A DNA stretch of 64,000 bases from Pseudomonas alliivorans (GTDB lineage: Bacteria; Pseudomonadota; Gammaproteobacteria; Pseudomonadales; Pseudomonadaceae). How positions within the stretch are numbered: position 1 is the first letter of the stretch; every line of letters starts with the position of its first letter. The stretch lies in the NCBI RefSeq assembly GCF_017826695.1, contig NZ_JAFFZW010000002.1:558001-622000 (forward strand). The letters run 5' to 3'. The notes under the pieces are model-generated. The model had not been told where the DNA came from. It saw only the letters and a list, made by a program, of their open reading frames with translations, and ran no database searches. The position numbers were made by a program, and so were the translations under genes. This document shows, in pieces, positions 46,984 through 56,534 of the stretch.

Positions 46984-47259
46984 ATGAAAGCACAGGCCCG
47001 CCATATTCTGGTGAAAACTGCCGAAGAGGCCGAACAGCTCAAGCAGCGAATCGCCAAGGGCGAGGCGTTTGACGTGTTGGCCAAAAAGCATTCTAGCTGC
47101 CCGTCCGGCAAACGCGGCGGCGATCTGGGCGAAGTCCGGCCAGGACAGATGGTCGGGGCTATCGATCAGGTGATTTTCAAGAAGCCGCTGCGCACCGTCC
47201 ACGGGCCGATCAAAAGTAAGTTCGGCTACCACCTGGTGCAGGTTTTTTACAGGGACTGA
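46984..47259 (+). CDS. Parvulin-type peptidyl-prolyl isomerase (copy 2)
   Basis: A 91-residue single-domain parvulin and paralogue of the 35838 protein, sharing ARHILV, the SCPS-(S/G)-(R/K)-(Q/R)-GG-(E/D)-LG run and the FGYHL ending. Both active-site His regions are present. It is divergent from the pilus ATPase, 111 bp away. A GC hairpin follows the stop. Confidence 0.9.
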   Translation: MKAQARHILVKTAEEAEQLKQRIAKGEAFDVLAKKHSSCPSGKRGGDLGEVRPGQMVGAIDQVIFKKPLRTVHGPIKSKFGYHLVQVFYRD

Positions 47260-47264
47260 CGAAA

Positions 47265-47298
47265 ACGGCCCGCCTGCGCAAAACGCAGGCGAGCCGTC
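47265..47298. terminator. Hairpin between the parvulin and phosphoglucomutase genes
   Basis: ACGGC-CC-GCCTGCG and CGCAGGC-GA-GCCGT pair around CAAAA with one internal loop. No long T-run follows. Shared by two convergent genes. Confidence 0.7.
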
Positions 47299-47314
47299 AA
47301 TTCGACCTCAGCGA

Positions 47315-48961
47315 TTACTTCGCAGAAATCGCGCTGTCCACCAGCACCTGGGCTTCTTCGACCAGACGCTTCAGGTGATCCTCGCCCACGAAGCTTTCTG
47401 CGTAGATCTTGTAGATGTCTTCGGTACCCGATGGGCGCGCCGCGAACCAGCCGTTTTCAGTCATGACTTTCACGCCACCAAACGCCTGATCATTGCCCGG
47501 CGCGTTGCTCAGCACGTTCTGGATCGACTCGCCCGCCAGCTCGGTGGACGTGACCTGCTCCGGCGACAGCTTGCTCAGCAACGCCTTCTGCTGCGGGTTG
47601 GCCCTGGCATCGACACGGGTCGAATACGGCTTGCCCAACTGCTCGGTCATGGTCTGGTAATGCTCGCTTGGATCACGTCCCGTGCGTGCAGTGATTTCGG
47701 CCGCCAGCAACGCTGGAATCAGACCGTCCTTGTCGGTGGTCCACACCGTACCATCGCGACGCAGGAACGAAGCGCCAGCGCTTTCCTCGCCACCAAAGCC
47801 CAGCGAACCGTCGAACAGGCCGTCAGCGAAGTACTTGAAACCTACCGGCACTTCGTAAAGGCGGCGACCCAGACGCGCAGCGACACGGTCGATCATGCCG
47901 CTGCTGACCACGGTCTTGCCGACTGCAGCATCAGCGCGCCACTCGGGACGGTTCTGAAACAGATAGTCGATGGACACCGCCAGGTAACTGTTGGGCGTCA
48001 TCAACCCGCCGGTCGGGGTCACGATACCGTGGCGGTCATGGTCGGGGTCGCAGGCAAAGGCGACCTGATAGCGGTCCTTGAGACCGATCAGGCTCTGCAT
48101 CGCGTGACTGGACGACGGGTCCATACGGATCTGACCATCCCAGTCGACGCTCATGAAGCGGAACGTCGGGTCGACGAACTTGTTCACCACGTCCAGGTTC
48201 AGGCCGTAATGCTCACCGATCGCCGTCCAGTAGTTGACCCCAGCTCCGCCCAGCGGATCGACGCCAAGGCGCAGTCCTGCATCGCGAATCGCGTCCATGT
48301 CGATGACATTTTTCAGGTCTGCCACGTACGTATTGACGTAGTCATGACGATGCGTGGTGTCGGCGCGCAGGGCCTTTTCGTGGCTCATGCGCGACACGCC
48401 CAGAACCTTCTCGGCCAACAATTCGTTGGCCTTGTTTTCGATCCACTTGGTGACGTCGCTGTCGGCCGGGCCGCCGTTAGGTGGGTTGTACTTGAAGCCG
48501 CCGCTCTGTGGCGGGTTGTGCGATGGCGTGATGACGATGCCGTCAGCAAGGCCGGAGGTACGGCCGCGGTTGTAGCAAATGATCGCGTGGGACACGGCAG
48601 GTGTCGGCGTGTACTCGTCGCCCTGGGAGATCATCACCTGCACACCGTTGGCCGCCAGCACTTCAAGCGCGGAGGCCGCGGCAGGCGTGGACAGCGCGTG
48701 AGTATCGGCCCCCAGGAACAGCGGGCCGTCGATGCCCTTGGCCTGACGGTACAGGCAGATGGCCTGGCTGATGGCCAGAACGTGCCATTCGTTGAAGCTC
48801 AGTTCGAACGAGGTGCCGCGATGCCCGGAGGTGCCGAACGAGACACGCTGGGTGGCGACCGAAGCATCGGGCTGGCCGGTGTAGTAAGCCGTGACCAGTC
48901 TCGGGATATCGACCAGTAACTGCGCAGGTGCCAGCTTGCCGGCGAAAGGACTGAGACTCAT
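47315..48961 (-). CDS. pgm: Alpha-D-glucose phosphate-specific phosphoglucomutase
   Basis: A 548-residue enzyme interconverting glucose 1-phosphate and glucose 6-phosphate, feeding sugar-nucleotide and exopolysaccharide synthesis. The phosphoserine loop is [23 protein letters not shown] near residue 140. The metal loop is [10 protein letters not shown] near 305, the sugar loop [24 protein letters not shown] near 390, and the phosphate-binding loop RPSGTED near 510. All are intact. The start [14 protein letters not shown] lies at 48961 with GGAGG close by. Confidence 0.95.
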   Translation of the reverse strand: MSLSPFAGKLAPAQLLVDIPRLVTAYYTGQPDASVATQRVSFGTSGHRGTSFELSFNEWHVLAISQAICLYRQAKGIDGPLFLGADTHALSTPAAASALEVLAANGVQVMISQGDEYTPTPAVSHAIICYNRGRTSGLADGIVITPSHNPPQSGGFKYNPPNGGPADSDVTKWIENKANELLAEKVLGVSRMSHEKALRADTTHRHDYVNTYVADLKNVIDMDAIRDAGLRLGVDPLGGAGVNYWTAIGEHYGLNLDVVNKFVDPTFRFMSVDWDGQIRMDPSSSHAMQSLIGLKDRYQVAFACDPDHDRHGIVTPTGGLMTPNSYLAVSIDYLFQNRPEWRADAAVGKTVVSSGMIDRVAARLGRRLYEVPVGFKYFADGLFDGSLGFGGEESAGASFLRRDGTVWTTDKDGLIPALLAAEITARTGRDPSEHYQTMTEQLGKPYSTRVDARANPQQKALLSKLSPEQVTSTELAGESIQNVLSNAPGNDQAFGGVKVMTENGWFAARPSGTEDIYKIYAESFVGEDHLKRLVEEAQVLVDSAISAK

Positions 48962-49069
48962 ACAACCTCCGTGGATAAAAAAGGAAAATTCGGACAGGAA
49001 AAACCGAACGGACCGCGAGCGATGCGGCAGTTTACTGGCAGTTCGACAGCGATGCTTGAATATCGATCC

Positions 49070-51397
49070 TTAAGTCGTTGACCCGACTGGACGCCACCAG
49101 GCAGGAAACAACTGCGTCACCTTGCGTTCGGCAAAGCGGTCGTCGATGAGCATCACCACCCCGCGATCACTCTGGCTGCGAATGACCCGTCCCGCCGCCT
49201 GTATGACTTTCTGCACGCCGGGATACAGGTAGGTGTAATCGTAGCCAGCGCCAAACAAGGCCGCCATGCGCTGCTTGAACTGTTCATTGACGGGATTGAG
49301 CTGCGGCAGGCCAAGCGTGGCGATGAAAGCACCGATCAGCCGGGCACCCGGTAAATCGATCCCTTCGCCGAAAGCTCCGCCGAGCACCGCAAAACCGATG
49401 CCCTGGCTGCTCAGGGTGAAACGTTCGAGAAAGGCGTGACGCTCGCTCTCTCCCATTCCCCTGGCCTGCTGCCACAAGGTGATATGCGGATGAGTACGCG
49501 CCATCAATTCGGCGACCTGTTGCAGGTAATCGAAACTGCTGAAGAACGCCAGGTAATTGCCCGGCCGAGTCTGAAACTGCTCCGCCATCAATTCGACAAT
49601 AGGTGCCAGCGATGCCTGCCGATGGGTATAGCGCGTGGAGATTCGGCTGACAATGCGCACCTCCAGTTGCTCATGGTGGAACGGCGACTCCACATCGATC
49701 CACACGGTGCCGGCAGGCAGGCCCAGCAGATCGCGATAGTAGTGACTGGGGTTGAGCGTGGCGGAGAACAGCACAGTACTGCGTGCTGCCATCAGCCGCG
49801 GCTGAATAAAGCGCGCCGGCACCACATTGCGCAGACTCAGACGCGACAGGCTGCCCTTGCTGCCGACATCCCGCTTGGCAATGTCGAACAGGAAGTGCTC
49901 ATCGAACAGCTCCGCGATGCGCACAAACCCGATGGCTTCCAGATAGAAACCTTGCAACGCAACGTCCACCGCGTGTGGATGCTCGTTGAAATGATCGCCG
50001 ATGGTTGAAATGCAGAGGTTGAGGCTGTTGAGAAATTTTTCCGGCAGTTGTGTATAGGCCTGATAAACGCCCGCCTGCTCCTTGTGCAGCGCGGTCCACT
50101 GCCGACTCACACGCTGCAAGGCTTTCTTCACTGACTCAGGCGCCGTGTGGATCAATGTCTTGATCGTACTTTGGTCGAGGCTGGCGCTGTACATCTGCCG
50201 CGCACGCTCGACCATGTTGTGTGCTTCGTCTACCAGCGTCGCGACGCGCCACTGATTCAACTGGCCCAGGCCGAACAGCAGCGCGCTCAAGTCGAAGTAA
50301 TAGTTGTAGTCGCCGACGACAACGTCGGCCCAGCGCGCCAGCTCCTGACTCAGGTAATACGGACAGACCTGATGCTGCAACGCAACGTCGCGCACACCGG
50401 CCTGATCCAGCCAGAGCGATTGCACGGCAGCAGACCGCGCAGCAGGCAGGCGGTCATAAAAGCCCTTCGCAAGCGGACAGGAGTCGCCATTACAGGCTTT
50501 GTCCGGGTGCTCGCAGGCCTTGTCCCGCGCCACCAGCTCCAGCACTCGTAACCCGAGCGTCGGTGCGCTTTTGCCGATCACCTGCAAGGCATCAAGCGCC
50601 AACCTGCGACCCGGCGTCTTGGCGGTCAGAAAGAATACCTTGTCGAGCGTCTGGACCGGCATCGCCTTGAGCAGCGGAAACAGCGTACCAATGGTCTTGC
50701 CGATGCCAGTCGGGGCTTGTGCCATCAGGCAACGGCCGGTGCTCACAGCCTTATAGACCGACTCCGCCAGCGTTCGCTGCCCCGTACGAAACGCTGCATG
50801 AGGGAAGGCCAGCGTGCCCAGTGACTGATGCAGCCGTTGAGTGTGAGCCAGCTCCTGACGCGCCCAGTTCAGAAACAGCGCGCACTGCTGTTCGAAAAAT
50901 GCTCGCAGCGCCTCGGCACTGAACGGCTCGACAATCAGCGTTTCCTGCTCGCTGACGATGTTGAAATACACCAGTGCCAGCGTGACGTCCTGCAGATCGA
51001 GTTGCTGGCAGAGCAGCCAGCCGTAGACTTTCACTTGAGCCCAATGCAACTGACGGTGGTTGGCAGGCAAGGCGTCGAGCTCGCCGCGATAGGTTTTCAC
51101 TTCGTCAAGCTGATTGCGGACCGGGTCGTAGCCATCCGCCCTGCCCCTGACAGTCAGCTCATGGTAGTCACCCGCAAGGCTCAGTTCGGCCTGATAGTCG
51201 GCACCTCGCCGTGAAGCAACCGTGCGATGCCCCGCGATACCTTCCTGAGCCGTGGGCGATGGCGTGAAGCGCAGGTCGAGGTCGCCCACCTTGGCGGTGA
51301 ACTCGCATAACGCCCTCACGGCCACCGTATACCGTTGCGTGGGCAGGCGGTCGAGGACGGACACAGGTTCAGCGCGGGCGGTAGGGGTAGAAGTCAC
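49070..51397 (-). CDS. DinG/XPD-type helicase with RecB-like nuclease N-terminus
   Basis: About 775 residues from the GTG start I prefer (51397, VTSTPTARAEP). A TTG at 51490 gives 806 residues but begins directly after the MocR stop. The N-terminal ~180 residues carry LDEVKTYRG, with the D/E-x-K end of a PD-(D/E)XK nuclease motif. The helicase core has AQAPTGIGKTIGTLFPLLKA (Walker A), LVDEAHNM (DEAH) and VIQAAGRVIRSQSDRG (motif VI). Four Cys (KACEH, KACNGDSC, HQVC) could hold an XPD-like FeS cluster. Family helicases act in DNA repair. A palindrome with CTG-N10-CAG form sits just upstream. Confidence 0.82.
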   Translation of the reverse strand: MTSTPTARAEPVSVLDRLPTQRYTVAVRALCEFTAKVGDLDLRFTPSPTAQEGIAGHRTVASRRGADYQAELSLAGDYHELTVRGRADGYDPVRNQLDEVKTYRGELDALPANHRQLHWAQVKVYGWLLCQQLDLQDVTLALVYFNIVSEQETLIVEPFSAEALRAFFEQQCALFLNWARQELAHTQRLHQSLGTLAFPHAAFRTGQRTLAESVYKAVSTGRCLMAQAPTGIGKTIGTLFPLLKAMPVQTLDKVFFLTAKTPGRRLALDALQVIGKSAPTLGLRVLELVARDKACEHPDKACNGDSCPLAKGFYDRLPAARSAAVQSLWLDQAGVRDVALQHQVCPYYLSQELARWADVVVGDYNYYFDLSALLFGLGQLNQWRVATLVDEAHNMVERARQMYSASLDQSTIKTLIHTAPESVKKALQRVSRQWTALHKEQAGVYQAYTQLPEKFLNSLNLCISTIGDHFNEHPHAVDVALQGFYLEAIGFVRIAELFDEHFLFDIAKRDVGSKGSLSRLSLRNVVPARFIQPRLMAARSTVLFSATLNPSHYYRDLLGLPAGTVWIDVESPFHHEQLEVRIVSRISTRYTHRQASLAPIVELMAEQFQTRPGNYLAFFSSFDYLQQVAELMARTHPHITLWQQARGMGESERHAFLERFTLSSQGIGFAVLGGAFGEGIDLPGARLIGAFIATLGLPQLNPVNEQFKQRMAALFGAGYDYTYLYPGVQKVIQAAGRVIRSQSDRGVVMLIDDRFAERKVTQLFPAWWRPVGSTT

Positions 51398-51424
51398 TGC
51401 GAGGAAAAGCCATTGATGATAAAT

Positions 51425-51442
51425 ACTGGACAGGCGTCCAGT
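51425..51442. promoter_or_regulatory. Perfect palindrome before the helicase start
   Basis: ACTGGAC-AGGC-GTCCAGT, 7-bp arms, 28 bp upstream of the GTG at 51397. It has CTG-N10-CAG spacing as in LexA boxes, but the centre is GC-rich, so LexA binding is weak at best. Confidence 0.4.
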
Positions 51443-51490
51443 TAACAGCCTGGCGGCGGCGCTGGCAAACACAAATGGATCGACGGGCAA

Positions 51491-52903
51491 TCACTTGGCC
51501 ACATAAGCGCCACTTGCCTGCTCTAACGCTGCATTAAGGGCGATGAACACCGACTCGGATTCATCGTTGACGGCACAGCCAATACGCAAATGCTGTCGAT
51601 GCAGTCCCCCTATGCTGAACAGCTCGCCAGGTGTGATGAGCACCCGCTGCTCCAGGAGCGCCGTGAAGACCTTTCGCATGTCGACCGCAGACCGGGTCTC
51701 TGCCCAGACGCCGCTGCCGCCTGCCGGTATTTCATAGCGCAGCGCTCGCGCCAGATGCAGATCCAGCCAGCCGGTTGTCTGCCGCATACGTTCGCTTAAT
51801 GCCAAACGCAACGAAGCCAGGTACGTGTCCAGACGTCCACTCGTGTACAGCCTGGCGATTGCCTTTTGACGAATCGGCGGCAGCTCGAATGAGCGCAGCA
51901 TGAAATAGCGCTGCCAGTCCCGCTCCTGCACCTGGCACAACAGGTAGCCATACGGTGCTTCCGGTCCCAGCGTTTTGGCGAAGGATCCCAGAATCAGCAA
52001 GTGCTGCGGGTCGATCAGATCACGCAGACGGTTAGCCTGACGCGCAAACAGCAACTCGCCGTGGCTGTCATTCTCCAGGACCCAGACCTTGTGGCGGTTC
52101 AGTAACAGGGCCGCAGCGCTTGTATTGTCGTCAGAGCGAATGCTGCCCCGGACCGGGTTGAGCAGCGATGACAGCAGCGCCAGGCTGATCCGCTCGCTCA
52201 GCAGTGCCCGTTCAAGCTCGTCCAGATCAATGCCTGCGCGCTCGTCCAGCGGGATTTCGATGACACGCATGTCGAACGCCTGCAGAAGCCGCAACAACGT
52301 CCACGGACACGGAGACTCGACCAGAACAGTTGTACCGCGCAACTCCAGGGTCTCGATCACGGCCTTGAGCATGCCCGGCAGGTCCGGCCCTATATAGACG
52401 TTGTCGGCGTACCAGCCCTGCCCGGCATCGCGTGTATAGCGGGCCGCAAGCGCTGCGCGTAGCTCAACATCACCGAACGGCTGAAATCCCGCGCCGCCGG
52501 AACGAGGATACAGCCGCGCCAGCTCCCGCTCCATGATCAGCAGCGGACAGCTTGATTCCCTGGCTGCGCTCGGCTCGTCACTGCCCAGCAGGTGCACTCC
52601 CGGACGGCGCGCGCTTCGGCAGTACAGGTCCAGAAGCGGGCTGTCGTTGTCTCTTTCTGCATGATCACCCTCGCTGCTGTCGCTCGGTATCGAGTAATAG
52701 CCTGATTTGGGCACCGAGCAGACCCGCTGTTCTTTTTCCAGCATCGAGTAGGCACTTTGCACCGTCGAGATGGACACCTTGAGACGCTTGGCCAACTGAC
52801 GCAGCGAGGGCAGTTTGGCCGGTGATGTGTCCTGCGCCTCGTTGACCAGGCGCAATAGATAGCGGTAGACCGCCTGATAGGCGAAATCCGTTTTGTTTTT
52901 CAT
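51491..52903 (-). CDS. MocR/GntR-type PLP aminotransferase-fused regulator
   Basis: A 470-residue regulator: N-terminal GntR winged helix (about 1-75, KLPSLRQLAKRLKVSISTVQSAYSMLEKEQRV) fused to a class I aminotransferase-like domain. The PLP lysine is in LGSFAKTLGPEAPYGYLL near residue 290. Such proteins usually control a neighbouring gene, often for PLP, GABA or an amino compound. The PP-loop gene is 94 bp upstream on the same strand, so it is the obvious target or co-operon partner. The gene is complete. The substrate domain could bind an amino acid, which is inference. Confidence 0.9.
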   Translation of the reverse strand: MKNKTDFAYQAVYRYLLRLVNEAQDTSPAKLPSLRQLAKRLKVSISTVQSAYSMLEKEQRVCSVPKSGYYSIPSDSSEGDHAERDNDSPLLDLYCRSARRPGVHLLGSDEPSAARESSCPLLIMERELARLYPRSGGAGFQPFGDVELRAALAARYTRDAGQGWYADNVYIGPDLPGMLKAVIETLELRGTTVLVESPCPWTLLRLLQAFDMRVIEIPLDERAGIDLDELERALLSERISLALLSSLLNPVRGSIRSDDNTSAAALLLNRHKVWVLENDSHGELLFARQANRLRDLIDPQHLLILGSFAKTLGPEAPYGYLLCQVQERDWQRYFMLRSFELPPIRQKAIARLYTSGRLDTYLASLRLALSERMRQTTGWLDLHLARALRYEIPAGGSGVWAETRSAVDMRKVFTALLEQRVLITPGELFSIGGLHRQHLRIGCAVNDESESVFIALNAALEQASGAYVAK

Positions 52904-52997
52904 CCAAGAATTACCTGGCGCTCAGCCAATAAGAGATTCCAGGCAGCCGCGACCCGACCGATACCGAAGTCGGCATGGTCGGGGCTGCAACGCAGGC

Positions 52998-54500
52998 TTA
53001 ACGCCCGGAAAGGATCTGCACCACGGATTCACCGGTGGCCGGATCAATCGTCAGTATCCGGCGCTTGTCCGGGTCGGCGGCGCGAATTCGGGCGATGATC
53101 GAACCATCGTCGTTGAAGTCCACCCGTTGCCGGGTGTACAGACTGCGCAGCCCCTCGATCGTGAGACCGCTGATGTCCATCAACCAATGAAGCAACTGAT
53201 CAGGCGCTGTGGCACCAGCCAGCACCTTGTGCAGGTCAGGAAGCGCAATCAGCATTCCGGGATGGCAGCGCCGCAGAAAAGCTTCCAGGCCACGCCCTTC
53301 GTGCACAAAGGGAGAGAACAGCAGGCAGATCAGTTGCGTTTCATTCAGGCCATAGCCTTCCTGAGCGAAACTGGCAGCCAGATGACGACGCGCTTCGATA
53401 CGCTCATCGCCCTCGTAGGCACTCAAGGCCTGCTCGATAAGACGCGCAGGCATCTGCTTCGCGCGCATCAGGGATTTTGCCATCGTCAGGTATTCGGCGA
53501 TCCCGTCGGCGTAGCTGCGGTCCTGCAGAAACTGCGTGGCAAGCCCGCGCATGTGCGCCATCAACAGTGGATTGGCACAATCGGACTCACTGAAACTGAA
53601 AGCCAGGTCGTCGAATCGAAAGCCCAGAAATTCCGTCAGCAGAGTCCAGTGCTCGTCGGCATTGCAACTCACCAGATCAGCAATGCCGATCAGCGCCGGC
53701 GCGCTCGGCCTGAAGGCAGAACCGACAGGGCGGGCAACCCGGTTCGGCCCCTCTTCGTCGCCATACAGCTCTTGATAAAACGCCTCGCCGACATGATCCA
53801 GCGTCCTGAGCACGCTGTTGGCGCTCTGGCTCTTCCAGCGACCGACACCCTGCCCTGTGCCTTGCGCCAGACGCATGATCCAGGTGATGTACTGTTTCTG
53901 CTCCTTTCGAGAATCGCCGCTGACCAGCGCATCCACGCCCTTGCCCCAGCACGACGCCCGCCCCAGAAACTCGGCCAGCCCCAGGTAGCAACTGTTGCAG
54001 AACGTGGTGCGCGCATCGCCCGCCGAGAGGTGACCGGCCAACAACATGTCGGAGCGATTCTGTTCACGCCCCGCGCTGGAAAACGGCAGATCCGGCTCAA
54101 AGGGCTGGACGTACTGGTTATCGAACACCAGCATCTCGACCCGCGGATCATCGTAAAGAAACAGTGCGCCGTAGCTTCTGTCGATATTGTCCATGACCGC
54201 CGGGGTCATGCCTGCATGACGCCGGTTGGCCACACGCAGGTTGAACGTCCCTGGCGCGCGGCAGGCAATACTCAGTTGGGCAGCCCGGACAAACGCCAGC
54301 GTGTAGGCACTGTCCTTGCCACCGCCAAAAGCGACCAGCACCTTGAACGAAGAAATTCGCTCTATGCCACCGGCAGCCACAATCAAGCGCTGGATCAACA
54401 GTTGCAAGGCCGTGCGTTCGGCGCGCGAGAAATAACCCAGCAAACGTTGCAGCACTTGCTGGTACACATAGTTCATTGCCTGTTCGTGAATCACACTCAT
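52998..54500 (-). CDS. PP-loop ATPase-like protein of unknown function
   Basis: A 500-residue protein with the P-loop of N-type ATP pyrophosphatases, LVAFGGGKDSAYTLAFVRA, near residue 55; GGGKDS stands in place of the usual SGGxDS. A CNSC motif (TTFCNSCYLGLAE) near residue 168 could bind a metal or FeS cluster, as in some tRNA-thiolation enzymes. The C-terminal ~300 residues match nothing I know (SPFVHEGRGLEAFLRRCHP, DISGLTIEGLRSLYTR). There is no signal peptide. GGGGAA precedes the ATG at 54500. It lies upstream of a MocR regulator on the same strand and behind a long A+T-rich region. It probably activates a substrate with ATP, but the reaction is unknown. Confidence 0.75.
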   Translation of the reverse strand: MSVIHEQAMNYVYQQVLQRLLGYFSRAERTALQLLIQRLIVAAGGIERISSFKVLVAFGGGKDSAYTLAFVRAAQLSIACRAPGTFNLRVANRRHAGMTPAVMDNIDRSYGALFLYDDPRVEMLVFDNQYVQPFEPDLPFSSAGREQNRSDMLLAGHLSAGDARTTFCNSCYLGLAEFLGRASCWGKGVDALVSGDSRKEQKQYITWIMRLAQGTGQGVGRWKSQSANSVLRTLDHVGEAFYQELYGDEEGPNRVARPVGSAFRPSAPALIGIADLVSCNADEHWTLLTEFLGFRFDDLAFSFSESDCANPLLMAHMRGLATQFLQDRSYADGIAEYLTMAKSLMRAKQMPARLIEQALSAYEGDERIEARRHLAASFAQEGYGLNETQLICLLFSPFVHEGRGLEAFLRRCHPGMLIALPDLHKVLAGATAPDQLLHWLMDISGLTIEGLRSLYTRQRVDFNDDGSIIARIRAADPDKRRILTIDPATGESVVQILSGR

Positions 54501-55126
54501 CGTGTTCCCCCTGCCTGTTTATTCCGGCAAGGCACCCTGCGCATATGGCATTCAACATCAGGCTGTCCAACACATCTGAAATCGACCATGACTCATTCCC
54601 TGAGTAATAATTACCCAACTATTATCAGTATCCCTGAAACAATTACAAGGCACAGATCCGGGCGGAAAACAGTGCAGTTAACGATGAGCGGTTTAGCTGT
54701 TAAACAAAGTGTTTATTGCCAGAGCAGTTTATCCATGTGGACCCGGCAACCCGACAACTGATCACGCGGAAGGCCCCACCCCATGAACACGGGCACTTCG
54801 CCGACAATCCGACAGCGATACATACAGCCAAATACTTATGAGCCGTAGGAAATATTAGTTAAAAGACAGACGTTCTGAAGGACTGATTAAACATAAATAA
54901 TCATGCTGGCGGCCATTCAATATTCAACATTCATACGCCAGACGCAATGCGTTCAGCCATGATCCGGAACAGCACACCTTACCGACATTATTTGACGACC
55001 CGCAGACTATTGCCGTTGCTCGTACTTTATTTTTCCATTCGGCAATTACTTTAATGTCGAAGACAAGGCATGCTCTCTACACTCATGTCCGTCATTGTCG
55101 GCAAGAACATCATGTGCGCCCGGATA
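54501..55126. other. Long A+T-rich intergenic region behind the PP-loop gene
   Basis: About 630 bases, visibly richer in A+T than the flanks, especially 54590-54720 and 54825-55060. It should hold the promoter of the PP-loop gene. Only very short frames occur and none has a convincing ribosome site and length. I see no clear repeat. Confidence 0.55.
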
Positions 55127-55155
55127 CAAAAAAGCCTTCCACTGGGAAGGCTTTC
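55127..55155 (-). terminator. Terminator of the quinone oxidoreductase gene
   Basis: AAAGCCTTCC and GGAAGGCTTT form a 10-bp stem. On the minus strand a T-run follows. It sits about 40 bp after the oxidoreductase stop. Confidence 0.88.
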
Positions 55156-55193
55156 AGTTCGGTGCAACCTCTGGCTTCTACCTTGCGCAGACC

Positions 55194-56216
55194 TCAGTCA
55201 GACGCGATCTCCAGCACTGCTCGCCCACCGATCGGGCAGGTGTCCATGTAACGGTGCGCCTGTACCACTTGCTCGAACGGGAAGCTGCGCGTCTGCAATG
55301 GCGCCAACACGCGGTCAGCGGTCAGTTGGTTGAGGTCACGCAGCGCCCGCTTCAGCGCTTCTTCGTCCTGAGTGATGCCCAGTTCCGGCTTGCCGGTAAA
55401 ATTGCCCAGGCAGTGAACGTAGAACTGAATGTTCTTCTGGAATGCAGCGCAGGCCGGAAATGGCGTCTGATTGCCACCTTGCAGACCATAGAGCACCAGA
55501 CTGCCTCGCGGTGCCAGCACATCCCCCATCAACGACATCTGTGGCCCACCCAAACCATCGAAGACCGCATCGACGCCACGGTTATCGGTGTACTTGTTGA
55601 TCGCCATCAACAGGTCCTGTTCTTCGGTGACCACCACCTTGTCGGCGCCCAGCGACAGTAGATACTCGCGGGCGTCTTCGGTCTTGGTGGCGGCGATGAC
55701 ACGCACGCCCAGCGCCTTGCCCATCTGAACGAATGACGGTCCGGCGCAATGGCTGGCGTCGGTCACCAGCACATACTGACCGGCCTTGACCCGCGCCAGA
55801 TCGACATAGGCAAAGTAAGCCACCAGATACGGTGTGTAGTGCACGCTGGCCTGAACCGGCGTCAGCACATCCGGATAACGGACCAGCGCCTTGCGCGGCA
55901 GCACAATCGACTCGCCGTACACCGGATGCTCATTGGCGTCCGCTGCGGGGAAGCTGGCGACCTTTTCGCCAATGCTCAGGTCATCGACCCCCTCGCCCAA
56001 CGCGGTCACCACACCTGCCATTTCGTATCCCAGACCAGCCGGAAGCCGGGCATGGGTGGAAGCCAGATTTTGTCGCCAGAGAACGTCATACCAGCTGACA
56101 CCGATCGCCTGGACGCGCACTTGCACCTCACCGGGTGCAGGCAACGCGTCGGGGTGCTCTTCGATCTTGAGCACCTCGGCCGGGCCAAACTGGTTAAAAC
56201 GGATCATGCGGGACAT
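55194..56216 (-). CDS. Zinc-type alcohol dehydrogenase-like quinone oxidoreductase
   Basis: A 340-residue medium-chain dehydrogenase/reductase. The N-terminal GroES-like domain (MSRMIRFNQFGPAEVLKIEE, then GYEMAGVVTALGEGV) lacks the catalytic zinc ligands, as in quinone oxidoreductases. In the Rossmann domain the usual glycine-rich loop is replaced by VTDASHCAGPSFVQMGKALG near residue 155, an atypical form. Cofactor use is therefore uncertain. It is divergent from a LysR gene, 318 bp apart, and is probably controlled by it. Confidence 0.85.
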   Translation of the reverse strand: MSRMIRFNQFGPAEVLKIEEHPDALPAPGEVQVRVQAIGVSWYDVLWRQNLASTHARLPAGLGYEMAGVVTALGEGVDDLSIGEKVASFPAADANEHPVYGESIVLPRKALVRYPDVLTPVQASVHYTPYLVAYFAYVDLARVKAGQYVLVTDASHCAGPSFVQMGKALGVRVIAATKTEDAREYLLSLGADKVVVTEEQDLLMAINKYTDNRGVDAVFDGLGGPQMSLMGDVLAPRGSLVLYGLQGGNQTPFPACAAFQKNIQFYVHCLGNFTGKPELGITQDEEALKRALRDLNQLTADRVLAPLQTRSFPFEQVVQAHRYMDTCPIGGRAVLEIASD

Positions 56217-56534
56217 TGAGAACCTCGCCTCGTAAACCTTGATGCCACAAACTCTATCCGGGCATTGCCGGTAACACTATCAGTGGCTATTAATAGTCGA
56301 CATGCCTGTCATCGATTGTCCCTGAAAGGCTGCACAGCTTGCCAGACAACGCTTGTGCGGCGATTCGAAGATGGCCGCCATTGTTCGCATGTCGACGAAA
56401 CATTGCAACCCATGTGGGCATTTAACGCAGGTCAATGATCTTTCTGTTAATTTTTGATTCGTGAAATCGACGTTTGCTCGTACTATCGCACCCTGCCCCC
56501 GCTTCCATTCGACAAATGGCCCGAGACCCTTCGT
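56217..56534. other. Divergent promoter region of the oxidoreductase and LysR genes
   Basis: About 320 bases that should hold both promoters and a LysR binding site. I saw no convincing T-N11-A palindrome. Short frames here are not supported. Confidence 0.5.

Noticed and set aside
47375..48919. A 514-residue open frame on the plus strand
   Set aside because: It is antisense to pgm, which has all catalytic motifs.
51425..51442. A firm LexA box for the helicase
   Set aside because: The CTG-N10-CAG spacing fits, but the centre is GC-rich and lacks the AT core. I report it only as a palindrome.
52893..54761. A 622-residue open frame on the plus strand
   Set aside because: It is antisense to the PP-loop gene. 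The PP-loop protein has a recognisable nucleotide motif and a ribosome site, so I prefer it.
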